Positions 31,791 to 41,625 of a stretch of 64,000 nt of DNA are shown piece by piece. The translations under genes were made by a program, and so were the position numbers. This DNA comes from Strigamia acuminata (Eukaryota; Arthropoda; Chilopoda; Geophilomorpha; Linotaeniidae). The notes below the pieces were generated by a model. The model searched no databases, was not told the origin of the DNA, and was given only the letters and a program-made list of their open reading frames with translations. The stretch covers positions 14,260,001-14,324,000 of the forward strand of contig OX442319.1 of the NCBI GenBank assembly GCA_949358305.1, read 5' to 3'. Within the stretch, counting starts at the first letter, position 1; each line of letters begins with the position of its first letter.

Positions 31791-32073
31791 TTAAATACAA
31801 ATTGACATATTTTATTTTCAAAAACTTGTTCCAAGTTGTATGTATTTAAAAAAAATAATTCTAATTTAAAGAATAAAGAGAAAGAGGTGAATCAATAATT
31901 TATTGATAAAACAGCTCTAGGTTCATTCCGTCTTTAATTTCGTAATCGGCGAGTGTGATGTGGTCTTTGAAAATGGTGTACCACTTTTTTAACCCGATCT
32001 TTTGCCATTTCGTGCCGGTTTGCGCCGCTAGGAGTTTCTTTAAGTCGCCGATCGTGTCGTCCGGATTGCATTT

Positions 32074-32206
32074 TGTAGTATTGTGTAAATGCGCCACTAG
32101 AGGGCGCGATGTTCAAGGCCGTGTGAAGGCCGTTAGGTGTAATAAAACTCACTTGCTAACTAGCATTGAACGGGTGTGGATGTCTCCCTTATTTCAGTAT
32201 TTTACA
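32074..32206 (+). repeat. 5' LTR
   Basis: 133 bp, TG...CA ends. It contains aataaaactcac, which can serve as the polyadenylation signal in the 3' copy. Identical to the 3' LTR. Confidence 0.96.
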
Positions 32207-32312
32207 TTGGCGACGAGGGAAATTTATTTATTGGACTTTGTGCGTGATATACGGGTACGAATGAACAATTTATTGTGAATGGACAGTTTATCTTGGATTT
32301 TGTGACTTTGCG

Positions 32313-35300
32313 TTGTGTGTTGTGAGCGACGCTGTCATGGCGGACGAAACGGGAGGCGTGGCAGGTTTTCTACGCACAGCAGGGATTCCGCCGTTCGACG
32401 TGCATGGCGAAGCAACCACACAGGCCCAGAGGTGGAAGAGATGGCTGAGTAGACTCGAAATGTTTTTGGTCGCGGCTGGAATTAAGGACGACGGGAGGAA
32501 AATGGCGACGCTCCTACATCAAGCAGGTGAAGAGGTTTTCTCTGTGTACGAGACGCTCGCGATAGAGGAAGAGGATAGGAATTTTGACTCGGTTAAGGAG
32601 GCGCTGACGAAATATTTCGCTCCGGGTAAGAACATGCAGTTTTGTATATATACTTTTCGTGTATCTCGCCAGGAGGCGACAGAATCCCTAGACAAATACC
32701 AAATGCGGCTCCGACAGCTAGCAGTGGGTTGTGAGTTCCATGATGATGACCGGGAGATAAAGTCCCAGCTGATTTTGGGCACGAACATGAATCGGTTGCG
32801 ACGACAAGGACTGCGAGACGATTCGTTGACTTTAAAACAATTGTTAGATTTAGGCCGAGGTTACGAGGCGTCGGAGTACCAGGCAAAGCAAATGGAAGGA
32901 GGTGAGAAGGAAATAACAGGTGATGTCAACTGGGTCCGAGCGCCGACCGAGGCGAGGAAAAGGGCCAATAGTAATGTGGAAACTCGGCGGAGTGAGCCAA
33001 CGGTGACAACAACGCAGAGCGGATCAGGTGGGCTCAGAAATTTCAATAATAGGAAGTGTTTTAATTGCGGGCGCGCGTGGCCACACGCGCCCCCACAGGA
33101 ATGCCCGGCGAGGAGCGTGACGTGTCGGGGATGTGGAAAGGTGGGACATTTCGTGCGATTTTGCCGTGGAAAGAGGAGCGACGGGGGAGGCGCCGATAAG
33201 AAAACAAACATCGTGGGTCGTATTTGCAACGAAGAGAGCGATGATGAGGAACTATTCGTGATTGGAATGTGTGCGGAGCGGAAGAGAGGAAAATCAAAGA
33301 TGCCGGAAGTGCGTTTAACGATAGGTGAGGAGAGTAAGTACACAAGATTTATTGTCGATTCCGGGACGTCCGTGAACATTTTGGGCAGGGAGGACTACCG
33401 AGCCATGCAGCGAAAACCGACATTAGTAGGAAGTCGCGCCAAGTTACTGCCGTACGGGGCGGAGGAGCCACTGCCGCTTTTGGGGCGTACGGAGCTGACG
33501 CTCCATTATGAGGGACAACAAATGTGTGTAACGGCGTATGTGGTGGACCGCCCGGGCGCATCGTTATTGAACTACGACACGGCAAAGCAGTTAGGGATTG
33601 TGGAAATAGTAAATAACGTGGAAAGGTCGACGATCGAGGAGGAAATTAAACGACAGTACCCGAAGCTGTTTCGAGGGGTCGGTAAGCTAATAAACTATCA
33701 GATTCATTTGCATGTAGATGAGGAAGTGGCTCCAGTTGCCCAACGCTACCGCCCGCTGCCGTTTCGGTTAAGGAAGAAGGTTGAAAACGAACTCGAAAGA
33801 CTGCTGCGTATGGATGTGATCGAACGGATCGACGAGGGGATGGGCCCGACGCCCTGGGTCTCGCCGATCCATTGCGTCGACAAACCAAAAGATCCGGACC
33901 CCAACGCCATACGTATGTGCGTCGACGCAAGAGAAGTTAATAAGGCCATCAAAAGAGTACGCCATACCTCACCTCGATTGGAAGACGTCGTGGCACTTGC
34001 AGAAGGGGCAAGATATTTTTCCAAGCTGGATTTAAACCATGGATTCAACCAGGTCGAACTCGACGAGGAGTCGCGGAAGTATACTGTTTTCGCGACTCAT
34101 GTGGGCCTATTTCGGTTTAAAAGGCTATTGTTTGGCATTAATTCGGCCTCTGAGTTATTTCAGGATACCATTCGACAAGTAATCGAGGGGCTTTCGAACT
34201 GCATTAATATTGTCGATGATATATTCATCGTAGGCAAGACGGTGGAAGCACATGATGCGGCGATTCACGCTGTTTTGCGGCGGCTAGAAGAAAGGGGTTT
34301 GACCCTAAATGAGGACAAATGTGAGATTCGCCGGGACGAGATCGTTTTTTTTGGCCATGTGTTTTCGGCGGCCGGTGTGGCAATTGACCCGCGAAAGGTG
34401 GAGGCGATAGAAAAGATGGGGATCCCAAAGTCGGTGACGGAGGTAAAGAGTTTATTGGGCATGGTGGTGTACTGCGCACGTTTTATTGAGAATATGGCGG
34501 AGACTTTGAAGCCGTTGAGAGACTTAACTAAGCGTTCGAATGGGAGATTCCAATGGGAGGAGAAGCACCAAAGGGCATGGACCAGCATAAAAAAACAGCT
34601 GGGAAATAAGAACGTTTTAGCGTACCATGATCCGGCGGCGGTGACACACGTGACGGTGGACGCGGGGCCGAATGGACTGGGTGCCATTTTGGCTCAAGTT
34701 AGGAGTGGTGAGATTGAGCCGCGAGTTGTAGCATACGCCAGCCGAGCATTAACCGAGGTGGAGAGCAGATACTCGCAAATCGAGCGTGAAACTTTGGCGG
34801 CCGTTTGGGCCATTGAACATTTTTACTTGTACTTGTACGGGGTGAATTTCCTTCTATTTACAGATCACAAACCGCTGATAAGCATATTTGGCAACAGGAA
34901 AGCTCGGCCCTCAGCTAGAATAGAGAGACTCTGCTTGCGAATACAACAGTACGTATTCGAGGTAAAATTTACAAAGGGCAGCTCCAACCCCAGCGATTAC
35001 ATGTCGCGCCATGCGGGCAGCGAAGGGAAGAGTGATGGCGTGATGTCGAGGACTTTGGAAAATTACATTAATTTTGTGGTTAGGACACGAGTGCCCAAGT
35101 CATTAACACGGGCGAGAATAGCAGAGTGTACGCAAGAGGACGCCAGCTTGAAAATGCTACAGCGAGCTTTAAGACAGGACGGTGGTGAGTCAGAAAAATT
35201 ATGGAAGGATGACTGTTTAAAATCTTTCAGAATGTTGCGTGACGAGTTTACGATTGCTGAGGACGGGATTATTCTCCGGGGCGATCGAATTGTGGTGCCG

Positions 35301-36557
35301 ACGTCATTGAGGGACGAAGTAGTGAAAATTGCGCATCGGGGGCATCAGGGCGTGGTGAAAACCAAGATGTTATTGCGCCAGAAAGTCTGGTATCCGGGCC
35401 TGGATGCTCAGGTGGAGAAGCTCGTTGCGGGCTGCATTCCTTGCCAAGCAAGCGTGCCGGTGAAGGCGAGGACCCCGCTCGAGATGTCTGAGCTGCCGGA
35501 TCGCCCATGGCAAAAGATAGCAGTCGATTTCTTGGGACCGTTTCCCGACGGAAAAATACTGTTCGTCGTGGTTGACGAGTATTCGCGGTTCCCCTTCGTT
35601 GACGGCGTGTCGTCGACGGGGGCGCGGAATGTAGTGGCGATACTTAGGAAGCGTTTCTCGGAGTTGGGCATCCCGGAGGTCGTGAAGTCCGACAACGGGC
35701 CGCCGTTTTCGTCTAATGAGTTCGCGGATTTCTTGGGCGAGATGGGCGTGCGACACCATCGGGTCACGCCGCTTTGGCCCGAGGCGAACGGAGAAGTGGA
35801 ACGCCTAATGAAAACGCTTAATAAGGCCATTCTGACAGCGGTTACAGAGGAGCGCAAATGGTACGAGGAAGTATACGAATTTTTAATGAATTACAGGGCA
35901 ACTCCTCATACCACGACGGGGGTCCCGCCGGCCGATGCGTTGTATGGTCGGCCAATCAAAACGAGACTACCACAGCAGTTCGCAAAATTGGATGATGAGG
36001 TGATGAGACGGAGAGACAGTAACAAGAAAGCGGAAATGAAAAGGTTGGCTGACGGAAGGAGACACACGCGAGGACACGAGCTGGTGGTGGGCGATGTGGT
36101 ATTGTTGAAAAGGAGGAAAATTAACAAATTAACCACGCCGTATGACCCGGATCCATTCGTGGTGACGTCGGTGGCAGGATCGCAGGTGACGGCAGATAGG
36201 AGAGGACAGAGTATAATACGAAACTCATCTTTCTTTAAGAAGATGCGTTCGAGGGAGGAGGTGAGGTTGGAGCGTCATGCTGAGGATGAGGAGGAGGATG
36301 AGAGAGTGGGAGGTGGCCGTACGGAGGAAGGGGAGGGAGATGAAAGTGATGAGAGTGAGGGGCAAGATGATACGTCCGAGTCATCGGGGGAGGAGAGGAT
36401 GGAGCCGGCGACGGCTCCGGTGCTGGTGGAGCTGGAGATAGCTCCGATCGCGCCGGGCCCTGTGGACGTTCCTTTTACACCGCGGAGATCGAAAAGAGAC
36501 AAAAAGAAGCCGTCCTGGCAGCACGACTATGACATGTGTGCTAAGAAGAGGAAGTGA
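32313..36557 (+). CDS. Gag-Pol polyprotein of the Ty3/gypsy element
   Basis: 1414 residues if the first ATG is used. A second ATG eight codons later (MADETGG) is equally likely. Gag occupies about residues 1-300 and ends in CCHC-type knuckles: a regular one (CRGCGKVGHFVRFC) and a longer-spaced cysteine cluster before it (CFNCGRAWPHAPPQEC), about 248-285. Protease: DSGTS at about 349. Reverse transcriptase: about 470-700, with IVDD at about 634 as the catalytic motif. RNase H: about 775-900 (DAGPNGLG, YSQIERETLA, TDHKPL). Integrase: zinc-binding H-H-C-C (HRGHQG...CIPCQ) about 1007-1045, then the D,D,E core (VDFLGPF at about 1070, KSDNGPPF at about 1125, NGEVERL at about 1160). The C-terminus is acidic then basic. 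Gag and Pol share one frame with no frameshift or stop. All catalytic residues I looked for are present. Confidence 0.95.
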   Translation: MCVVSDAVMADETGGVAGFLRTAGIPPFDVHGEATTQAQRWKRWLSRLEMFLVAAGIKDDGRKMATLLHQAGEEVFSVYETLAIEEEDRNFDSVKEALTKYFAPGKNMQFCIYTFRVSRQEATESLDKYQMRLRQLAVGCEFHDDDREIKSQLILGTNMNRLRRQGLRDDSLTLKQLLDLGRGYEASEYQAKQMEGGEKEITGDVNWVRAPTEARKRANSNVETRRSEPTVTTTQSGSGGLRNFNNRKCFNCGRAWPHAPPQECPARSVTCRGCGKVGHFVRFCRGKRSDGGGADKKTNIVGRICNEESDDEELFVIGMCAERKRGKSKMPEVRLTIGEESKYTRFIVDSGTSVNILGREDYRAMQRKPTLVGSRAKLLPYGAEEPLPLLGRTELTLHYEGQQMCVTAYVVDRPGASLLNYDTAKQLGIVEIVNNVERSTIEEEIKRQYPKLFRGVGKLINYQIHLHVDEEVAPVAQRYRPLPFRLRKKVENELERLLRMDVIERIDEGMGPTPWVSPIHCVDKPKDPDPNAIRMCVDAREVNKAIKRVRHTSPRLEDVVALAEGARYFSKLDLNHGFNQVELDEESRKYTVFATHVGLFRFKRLLFGINSASELFQDTIRQVIEGLSNCINIVDDIFIVGKTVEAHDAAIHAVLRRLEERGLTLNEDKCEIRRDEIVFFGHVFSAAGVAIDPRKVEAIEKMGIPKSVTEVKSLLGMVVYCARFIENMAETLKPLRDLTKRSNGRFQWEEKHQRAWTSIKKQLGNKNVLAYHDPAAVTHVTVDAGPNGLGAILAQVRSGEIEPRVVAYASRALTEVESRYSQIERETLAAVWAIEHFYLYLYGVNFLLFTDHKPLISIFGNRKARPSARIERLCLRIQQYVFEVKFTKGSSNPSDYMSRHAGSEGKSDGVMSRTLENYINFVVRTRVPKSLTRARIAECTQEDASLKMLQRALRQDGGESEKLWKDDCLKSFRMLRDEFTIAEDGIILRGDRIVVPTSLRDEVVKIAHRGHQGVVKTKMLLRQKVWYPGLDAQVEKLVAGCIPCQASVPVKARTPLEMSELPDRPWQKIAVDFLGPFPDGKILFVVVDEYSRFPFVDGVSSTGARNVVAILRKRFSELGIPEVVKSDNGPPFSSNEFADFLGEMGVRHHRVTPLWPEANGEVERLMKTLNKAILTAVTEERKWYEEVYEFLMNYRATPHTTTGVPPADALYGRPIKTRLPQQFAKLDDEVMRRRDSNKKAEMKRLADGRRHTRGHELVVGDVVLLKRRKINKLTTPYDPDPFVVTSVAGSQVTADRRGQSIIRNSSFFKKMRSREEVRLERHAEDEEEDERVGGGRTEEGEGDESDESEGQDDTSESSGEERMEPATAPVLVELEIAPIAPGPVDVPFTPRRSKRDKKKPSWQHDYDMCAKKRK

Positions 36558-36640
36558 TTGAGTCGTCGTTTGTGATTTGTTTATTGATTCATTGTTTATT
36601 TATTCGTTGTTTTTTTGGCTAATTATTGATGTTTTTATTT

Positions 36641-36656
36641 TGGGATAAGGGAGGGA
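36641..36656 (+). other. Polypurine tract
   Basis: Purine-rich run (gggataagggaggga, with one T) immediately 5' of the 3' LTR. This is the plus-strand primer site expected of an LTR retrotransposon. Confidence 0.8.
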
Positions 36657-36789
36657 TGTAGTATTGTGTAAATGCGCCACTAGAGGGCGCGATGTTCAAG
36701 GCCGTGTGAAGGCCGTTAGGTGTAATAAAACTCACTTGCTAACTAGCATTGAACGGGTGTGGATGTCTCCCTTATTTCAGTATTTTACA
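36657..36789 (+). repeat. 3' LTR
   Basis: 133 bp, identical to the 5' LTR, followed by the CATTT target-site duplication at 36790-36794. Confidence 0.96.
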
Positions 36790-37313
36790 CATTTCACTCG
36801 AACTTTGCAGGTTATTTCAATCATTATACAAATAAAACAAAACTGGTCCGTCCAAATGTTTACGACCATATGCGTGTGAATAAATCCGATATTTGTTTCT
36901 TCGGCTTTATACAAAGGTTTTAGGGATGTTGTCATTACGTATACTCAATTGACCAATCAAAGATGACGTTCTTAGTGGTTATACTCTCGGATTCATTAAA
37001 TAAAAGTTTAATTTTGTATTTTCTACAGTACCGTAATTGATAAATATAAAAACATTTTGTTAATTTTTATTTATTGTCTAAAATTGTCTAAAAATGTCCT
37101 AAAATGTGTTCAAATTGTGTTTAAACTATTTTGATCTTTTCTTATTGGCTACACCGACTGAACAATTTGCATGTTCATATCATCTCGTCATATCGCGATT
37201 CAAACGTGACCGGTCGTTGATTGGTCACTGACACTAAATACAAGTTTAAATCTATAACACGGTAATCCGCGCTAAGTTAAATCCTTGATCTTAATAAGTT
37301 TGGTATAATCGAG

Positions 37314-38727
37314 ATGGAGAATTCTGGTAAAGAAAGCACGCCAGCAGATTTCTACGGGAAAAACGCTTACAGTTTCGTGGTAGGTTATTCTAATTGATAA
37401 TTTGTTGGAATTTGTTTTAATTTGTCGTTTTATTCCAAGCTCCAAAATGAAAATGGTCAGCTGTACACTTTGACGAATATGAACGATGTACGAATTGTTG
37501 CGTCCGATGGGAAGATTGAATGTGATGCAATTGCTAGCAAACAAGACGGAGACGATCAAAGTAAAACCCAGCAACCCAATCTGCCGCACGTGTCAGGTAA
37601 AACACATTAAATTAATCAATTGTCATGTGTTTACAAATCTAACCTTACTCAATTCAATTTACAAAACGACTTAGAGTCCATTTAAAATGACTTAGAGTCA
37701 ACTTAAAACTATTCAAATCGATTTAAAGCAATTTAAAACTACTTATTTCAATGGAAAACGATTGTAAACGATTTTCAACGATTTTAAACAATTTTAAACA
37801 ATTTTAAACAATTTTAAACAATTTTAAACAATTTTAAACAATTTTAAACAATTTTAAACAATTTTAAACAATTTTAAACAATTTTAAACAATTTTAAACA
37901 ATTTTAAACAATTTTAAACAATTTTAAACAATTTTAAACAATTTTAAACAATTTTAAACAATTTTAAACAATTTTAAACAATTTTAAACAATTTTAAACA
38001 ATTTTAAACAATTTTAAACAATTTTAAACAATTTTAAACAATTTTCAACGATTTAAAACGATTTAATCATTTTAGCAACAACTCCATTTGTAAATAAACA
38101 GCGCCGTCAACGAACCATTTACACGGTCGAACAGGTCGCCATATTAGAGCATTGGTTTACCATCACCAGATACCCAGATGTGTGTATGCGCGATAAGCTT
38201 GCCTGCGAAATTGACCTCCACCAGTCGAGAATACAGGTAGAAAATGAATTGCAAAAAATATAAATTAAAATCGATTAGGCCTAATAATTTTTCTTTTTAT
38301 ACACTTTCAGGTGTGGTTTAAAAACCGGCGTGCGAAAGCCAAAAAATTAGAAAAACACCAAATGCCAGTAACACCAGAAACACAAACACAAACCCAAACC
38401 GATCCCAGTGTCCATAGAGCAACGCAAACCACGCAAACTACACAACACACGCAGACCGCAAACGTTTTTTATCCACACGTGACGACGGAATTGCAATCAC
38501 CGGCTCTGTGGACTCCGGCTTCAATCTACAACCAACAAATTAATTATTATCCCCTAAACTTTCCCTACCTTGGACACAACGTTGAGTACCATCATCAACC
38601 TCAGCTAATGACGCAATTTGGTGGTAATCCTTACATGATTTCGTCGTGGCAGCCATTTAATTTTAATCCGCCCAACAGTGAACAGGAACAATGCATCAAT
38701 TTATCTGCAAAATTGGGTCAAAAATAA
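37314..38727 (+). CDS. PRD-class homeodomain protein with lysine 50 (divergent Otx/Gsc-like)
   Basis: Transcription factor. Exons 37314-37379, 37440-37596, 38076-38236 and 38311-38727 join in phase to give 266 residues. The homeodomain spans about residues 83-142, starting QRRQRTIYT. WF are residues 48-49, K50, N51, R53 and A54 are all present, and helix 1-2 carries TRYPDV-MRDKLA as in Otx (TRYPDIFMREEVA). The intron between homeodomain positions 46 and 47 is the usual PRD-class position. Lysine at 50 predicts preference for TAATCC-type sites, as in Otx, Gsc, Pitx and Bicoid. The rest is unlike any homeodomain protein I recall: the N-terminal 80 residues are unrecognised and the tail is rich in T, Q, N, P and Y. 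It appears to be a fast-evolving paralogue. Intron 2 contains a 10-bp minisatellite. A poly(A) signal aataaa lies near 38772. Confidence 0.9.
37765..38060. repeat. 10-bp minisatellite (attttaaaca) in the homeobox intron
   Basis: About 26 perfect tandem copies of a 10-bp unit, with diverged copies (attttcaacg, atttaaaacg) at each edge. It ends about 15 bp before the acceptor of the homeodomain exon. The unit puts an A/T tract exactly once per 10 bp. Confidence 0.97.
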
Positions 38728-39004
38728 TTATTTATTATATTCATTTTATTTAAAAAATACAATTTTAAATCAATAAAACTACATATTTGATTGATACAAT
38801 ATTAAGTTGTGTATTTTTCTTTTACAAAGTACAATTCGAATTTTCGCGCTTCTTGTACTCTGGCATCGGTGTTTTGATACCAGATGTCACTGCTGTTTCC
38901 ATGGTAACATGGTTACAAGCTACATTTTAGTCATCTCTCATCTTTCAGACATCTAGCATTAATTATACAATTAAGTAGTTTGTAGTTGTGCATGAAACTT
39001 TAAA

Positions 39005-41590
39005 ATGGACCGTGTACCCAAAATTCAAGTGTTAGAAGACTTGAACTCTTCAAGTGCAGACGGGTAAACGGCTAAACACGCAGAAAATTGAAAATGCAAT
39101 AGTAAACAAACAAATTTAATTAATCCTTTAGCACTTCCAAGCTTAATCTTCGCAGGAAGAGCTCGACGTCGCCTCAGAAAGCGCAAATGCAGCCGGCTTT
39201 TGTGCAGAAACTTGAGTCGGATCGACGAAAATTAAACTCCGTTGAAAGTCAGCAAATAATCTCCGTTGTGGATGATACCTTAATGACTTTGCACATAATA
39301 TCGCGCTTTGGTTCAATTTGCGATAACTACGATTACTTTGAAGAATTTTTAGGTATTTTGATGCAGTTTATTAATTAATTAATAAAACCAAAGTGATACG
39401 CGTAAGAAATCGAAGTTTTAATTCACATCTTGTCGTTGTTGCATTAGGTCCAGAAATCGCGGCGGGATTTCAGCATCTGTGCTTGGCATTGAAGTATTCG
39501 GACAATTACGAAAGCCCCAGCGACGACCGAAAAGCGGCCGAAGTGAATGGCGAGTTCGTGGACAGCATGAAGGACATGCCGAGTTCTCAAAAACTTGGAA
39601 TGTATTCGGCACCGCCGATGAAAAGAATCCGCGACATCATCAAAACTCTGGCCCGGCTCATCCACGAGAAACGAGACGTCTACAATTCCGTGAGCATGGA
39701 CAGCAAGCCTTCGCAATCGATGCTCGAACTGCTGCAGTCCATGGAAGAATTGAGGACGTTCGTCTTCGAACGGCTGCAAACGACCGAAATTAAAGAGAAA
39801 GAACGTATTTTGTTCTTGGAAAATTCTCCGCTCAGAGAAAAAGTTCTGAAGACGAAAATTGAAGAATTGGAGTGGGAACTTGCCTGCATTAAGTCGACGA
39901 CGGCGGAAGAGGTGCAATCAAGTTCGAATTCAAATTCAAATTCAAATTCAAATTTCAAACACTAAATTCTATTTTTCATACGCGAGAACAGGTGAATCAC
40001 CTGACGGCTAAAATAGCACAGTTAGAGGACGATATTGAGAAAATGGTTACGATCAGTTCCGAAGCTATTCTTCAAAGAAGGTGTGTCAGTTATTAGCACA
40101 TTGCACCACGAATAATCGCAATTAAGCTTTAAGCGGTATGTCGTGTACATGAAATTACCAACGTGGAAATTTACAAAGATTACACTGGCTAGAGTTTGGT
40201 TAACCGGGGTTTTTCGGTTTTTCATAAAATTGGCCTTTTTAATTTGTAAAGAAAATTAGTCTTGTTGAACAATTTTTTTTATTGTACTTCGTATTATTTT
40301 TTATTAAATATTTATAATTTTTGCAAATAATAACCATTCAAAAAAAATAAGCATTTACTAATTTAGCTGATAAACGTGGACAAAGTTTAGTGCAAAAATG
40401 TTCTTTCTGCATTTGTTGATGTTGGATTTATTGTAGCGAAAAATGATTCAGGAACGAATATAGCCGTAATTTTTTTATTAAATTTCGTTCACGTTTTTCA
40501 GGTAAATCAAATAAATGCTCTTGTTATTTTGAAAGTTTATTTATTATATCTGCAAAAATTATAAATATTTATTAAAAATATATTCAAAAAAAATTTGTTT
40601 AATTTTTCAGAGCCGGTTTTGCGGTTTCTGTTTTTCATTAAAAACAACGCGCAGCTTTCGGTTTCGCATAAATCGCAATTCCAAATTCTAACTGGGGTGT
40701 AAGTGAAATAGCTGGTTATTGGCTTTTTTTTTAAAAAATTAAAAACGCCTGGATGAATAATTGTTTGAATTTGTGCCCGAAATTTGAATTTTCTAGATAT
40801 TCTGAAGTTTATTATTAAAATTCGGATGAATTTATAGAAATTTAGGCCAATCTAAAAATGCTTTTTAAGCTTGTTATGGTTCATTTCTCATTGAAAAAAT
40901 TCCCTACTCATTTATAACGACATGCCGTTAAAAACGGGGTTTACTGGCTCTTAAAGCGGGTTCAATATGGCAACGATTTTTGATTTTTGTTTAGAATGGA
41001 CACGTTTCAAGAAGTTGAGGCGGAAGAAAAGTTCAGCAAAGAGAGAAAGGTGAACCTCGACTTGGAATATCAAGCTTCGTTGAAACAGTACGACACTATG
41101 CTGAATCAACATCGAAACGCAGAACTAAATCTGAGAAAGGTGAATTCAGTTTGCAATTAATTTTAAAAATTAAATTTAATATAATAAAATAAAAAAAATA
41201 AAACAGAAAAACTTCAAAATCAGCGTCGAAGTGGAAAATTGGATAATGAAATACGATAAAGACATGAGTGAAAGACTGGTGAGCACAAATCTCTGATTGA
41301 CATGCATTTCACATGAGTTTGACAATTTTTATCACCAGGCCACACTCGAAACACTGAGCACCGACTACATCAACGAGAAGCAAAAATTAGGCAAAGTTGA
41401 AGTTAAATTTGCCCCGGTCGAAGAAGAATACAAGGCACTGATAGCAGAAAGAAGCGCGAAAGAGCAAAAGAGGTTGGCGGGAATGTTGAAAGAAGTTAAA
41501 TACTTGAATGCCGCCATCATCATTCAAAAGTACATCCGGGGATTTTTAGCGCGAAAGAGATACAAGCAGCTCAAGAAAAAGAAGAAATAA
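39005..41590 (+). CDS. IQCG: Dynein regulatory complex subunit 9 (IQCG)
   Basis: Subunit of the nexin-dynein regulatory complex of motile cilia and sperm flagella. Exons 39005-39063, 39132-39352, 39448-39911, 39992-40080, 40995-41139, 41207-41278 and 41339-41590 are in phase and give 433 residues, close to the human length (about 440). The protein is mostly alpha-helical coiled coil (EEVNHLTAKIAQLEDDIEKM, VNLDLEYQASLKQYDTML). It ends in a calmodulin-binding IQ motif (IIIQKYIRGFLARKRY) followed by a lysine tail, as in DRC9. The third exon ends at GAG|GTGCAA, and the 80-bp intron there contains an (AAATTC)n run. Reading through that intron gives a false frame ending at 39965. The aataaa overlapping the stop codon may be the poly(A) signal. 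The gene converges on DCTPP1. Confidence 0.87.
40690..40960 (+). mobile_element. Dispersed ~270-bp MITE family, copy 2
   Basis: In IQCG intron 4. It shares with 41966-42234 the ordered words 'gtaagtgaaa', 'ggatgaataatt', 'tttatagaaatttaggccaa', 'catctaaaaatg(c)ttttta' and 'agcttgtt.tggttcatttctcat'. The ends are degraded (atgccgttaaaaacggggtt). Confidence 0.6.
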
Positions 41591-41625
41591 AAACATCGTC
41601 GAATCATTTAAATGGATCGCACAAT

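Larger units (their letters stand above)
32074..36789 (+). mobile_element. Complete Ty3/gypsy-type LTR retrotransposon
   Basis: Two 133-bp LTRs (32074-32206 and 36657-36789) begin TGTAGT and end TTTACA. By eye they are identical at every base. The target duplication is CATTT. The presumptive primer-binding site starts right after the 5' LTR (ttggcgacgaggga). A polypurine tract (gggataagggaggga) ends at 36656. One long gag-pol frame fills the body. Identical LTRs, matched target duplications and an unbroken frame point to a very recent insertion. Domain order PR-RT-RNaseH-IN places it in the Ty3/gypsy (Metaviridae) group. There is no envelope-like frame. Confidence 0.96.
31900..36824 (-). pseudogene. 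UBL5: UBL5/Hub1 reading frame split by an LTR retrotransposon
   Basis: UBL5 (Hub1) is a small ubiquitin-like protein that binds spliceosomal partners and modulates pre-mRNA splicing. The 3' part (32068-31900) encodes [21 protein letters not shown]...[14 protein letters not shown], almost identical to animal UBL5. The 5' part (36824-36790) encodes MIEITCKVRVKC. Between them lies the whole element at 32074-36789, flanked by a 5-bp duplication (CATTT, 32069-32073 and 36790-36794) inside the codons for K-C. Ignoring the insertion, the frame is 67 residues. Family members have about 73, and the missing six correspond to the NDRLGK turn after MIEITC. The frame has no introns, so it may be a retrocopy. 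As sequenced, it cannot give a normal product. Confidence 0.88.

Noticed and set aside
32519-36502. Many minus-strand frames opposite gag-pol
   Set aside because: They are shadows of the long GC-richer coding frame on the plus strand, without independent signals.
36664-36879. 71-codon plus-strand frame
   Set aside because: It lies within the 3' LTR and its flank. The same peptide appears from the 5' LTR at 31955-32278.
39912-39965. Read-through end of IQCG exon 3 (SSSNSNSNSN...)
   Set aside because: It translates the intronic (AAATTC)n run. The GAG|GTGCAA donor and the acceptor before GTGAATCAC restore the coiled-coil frame.
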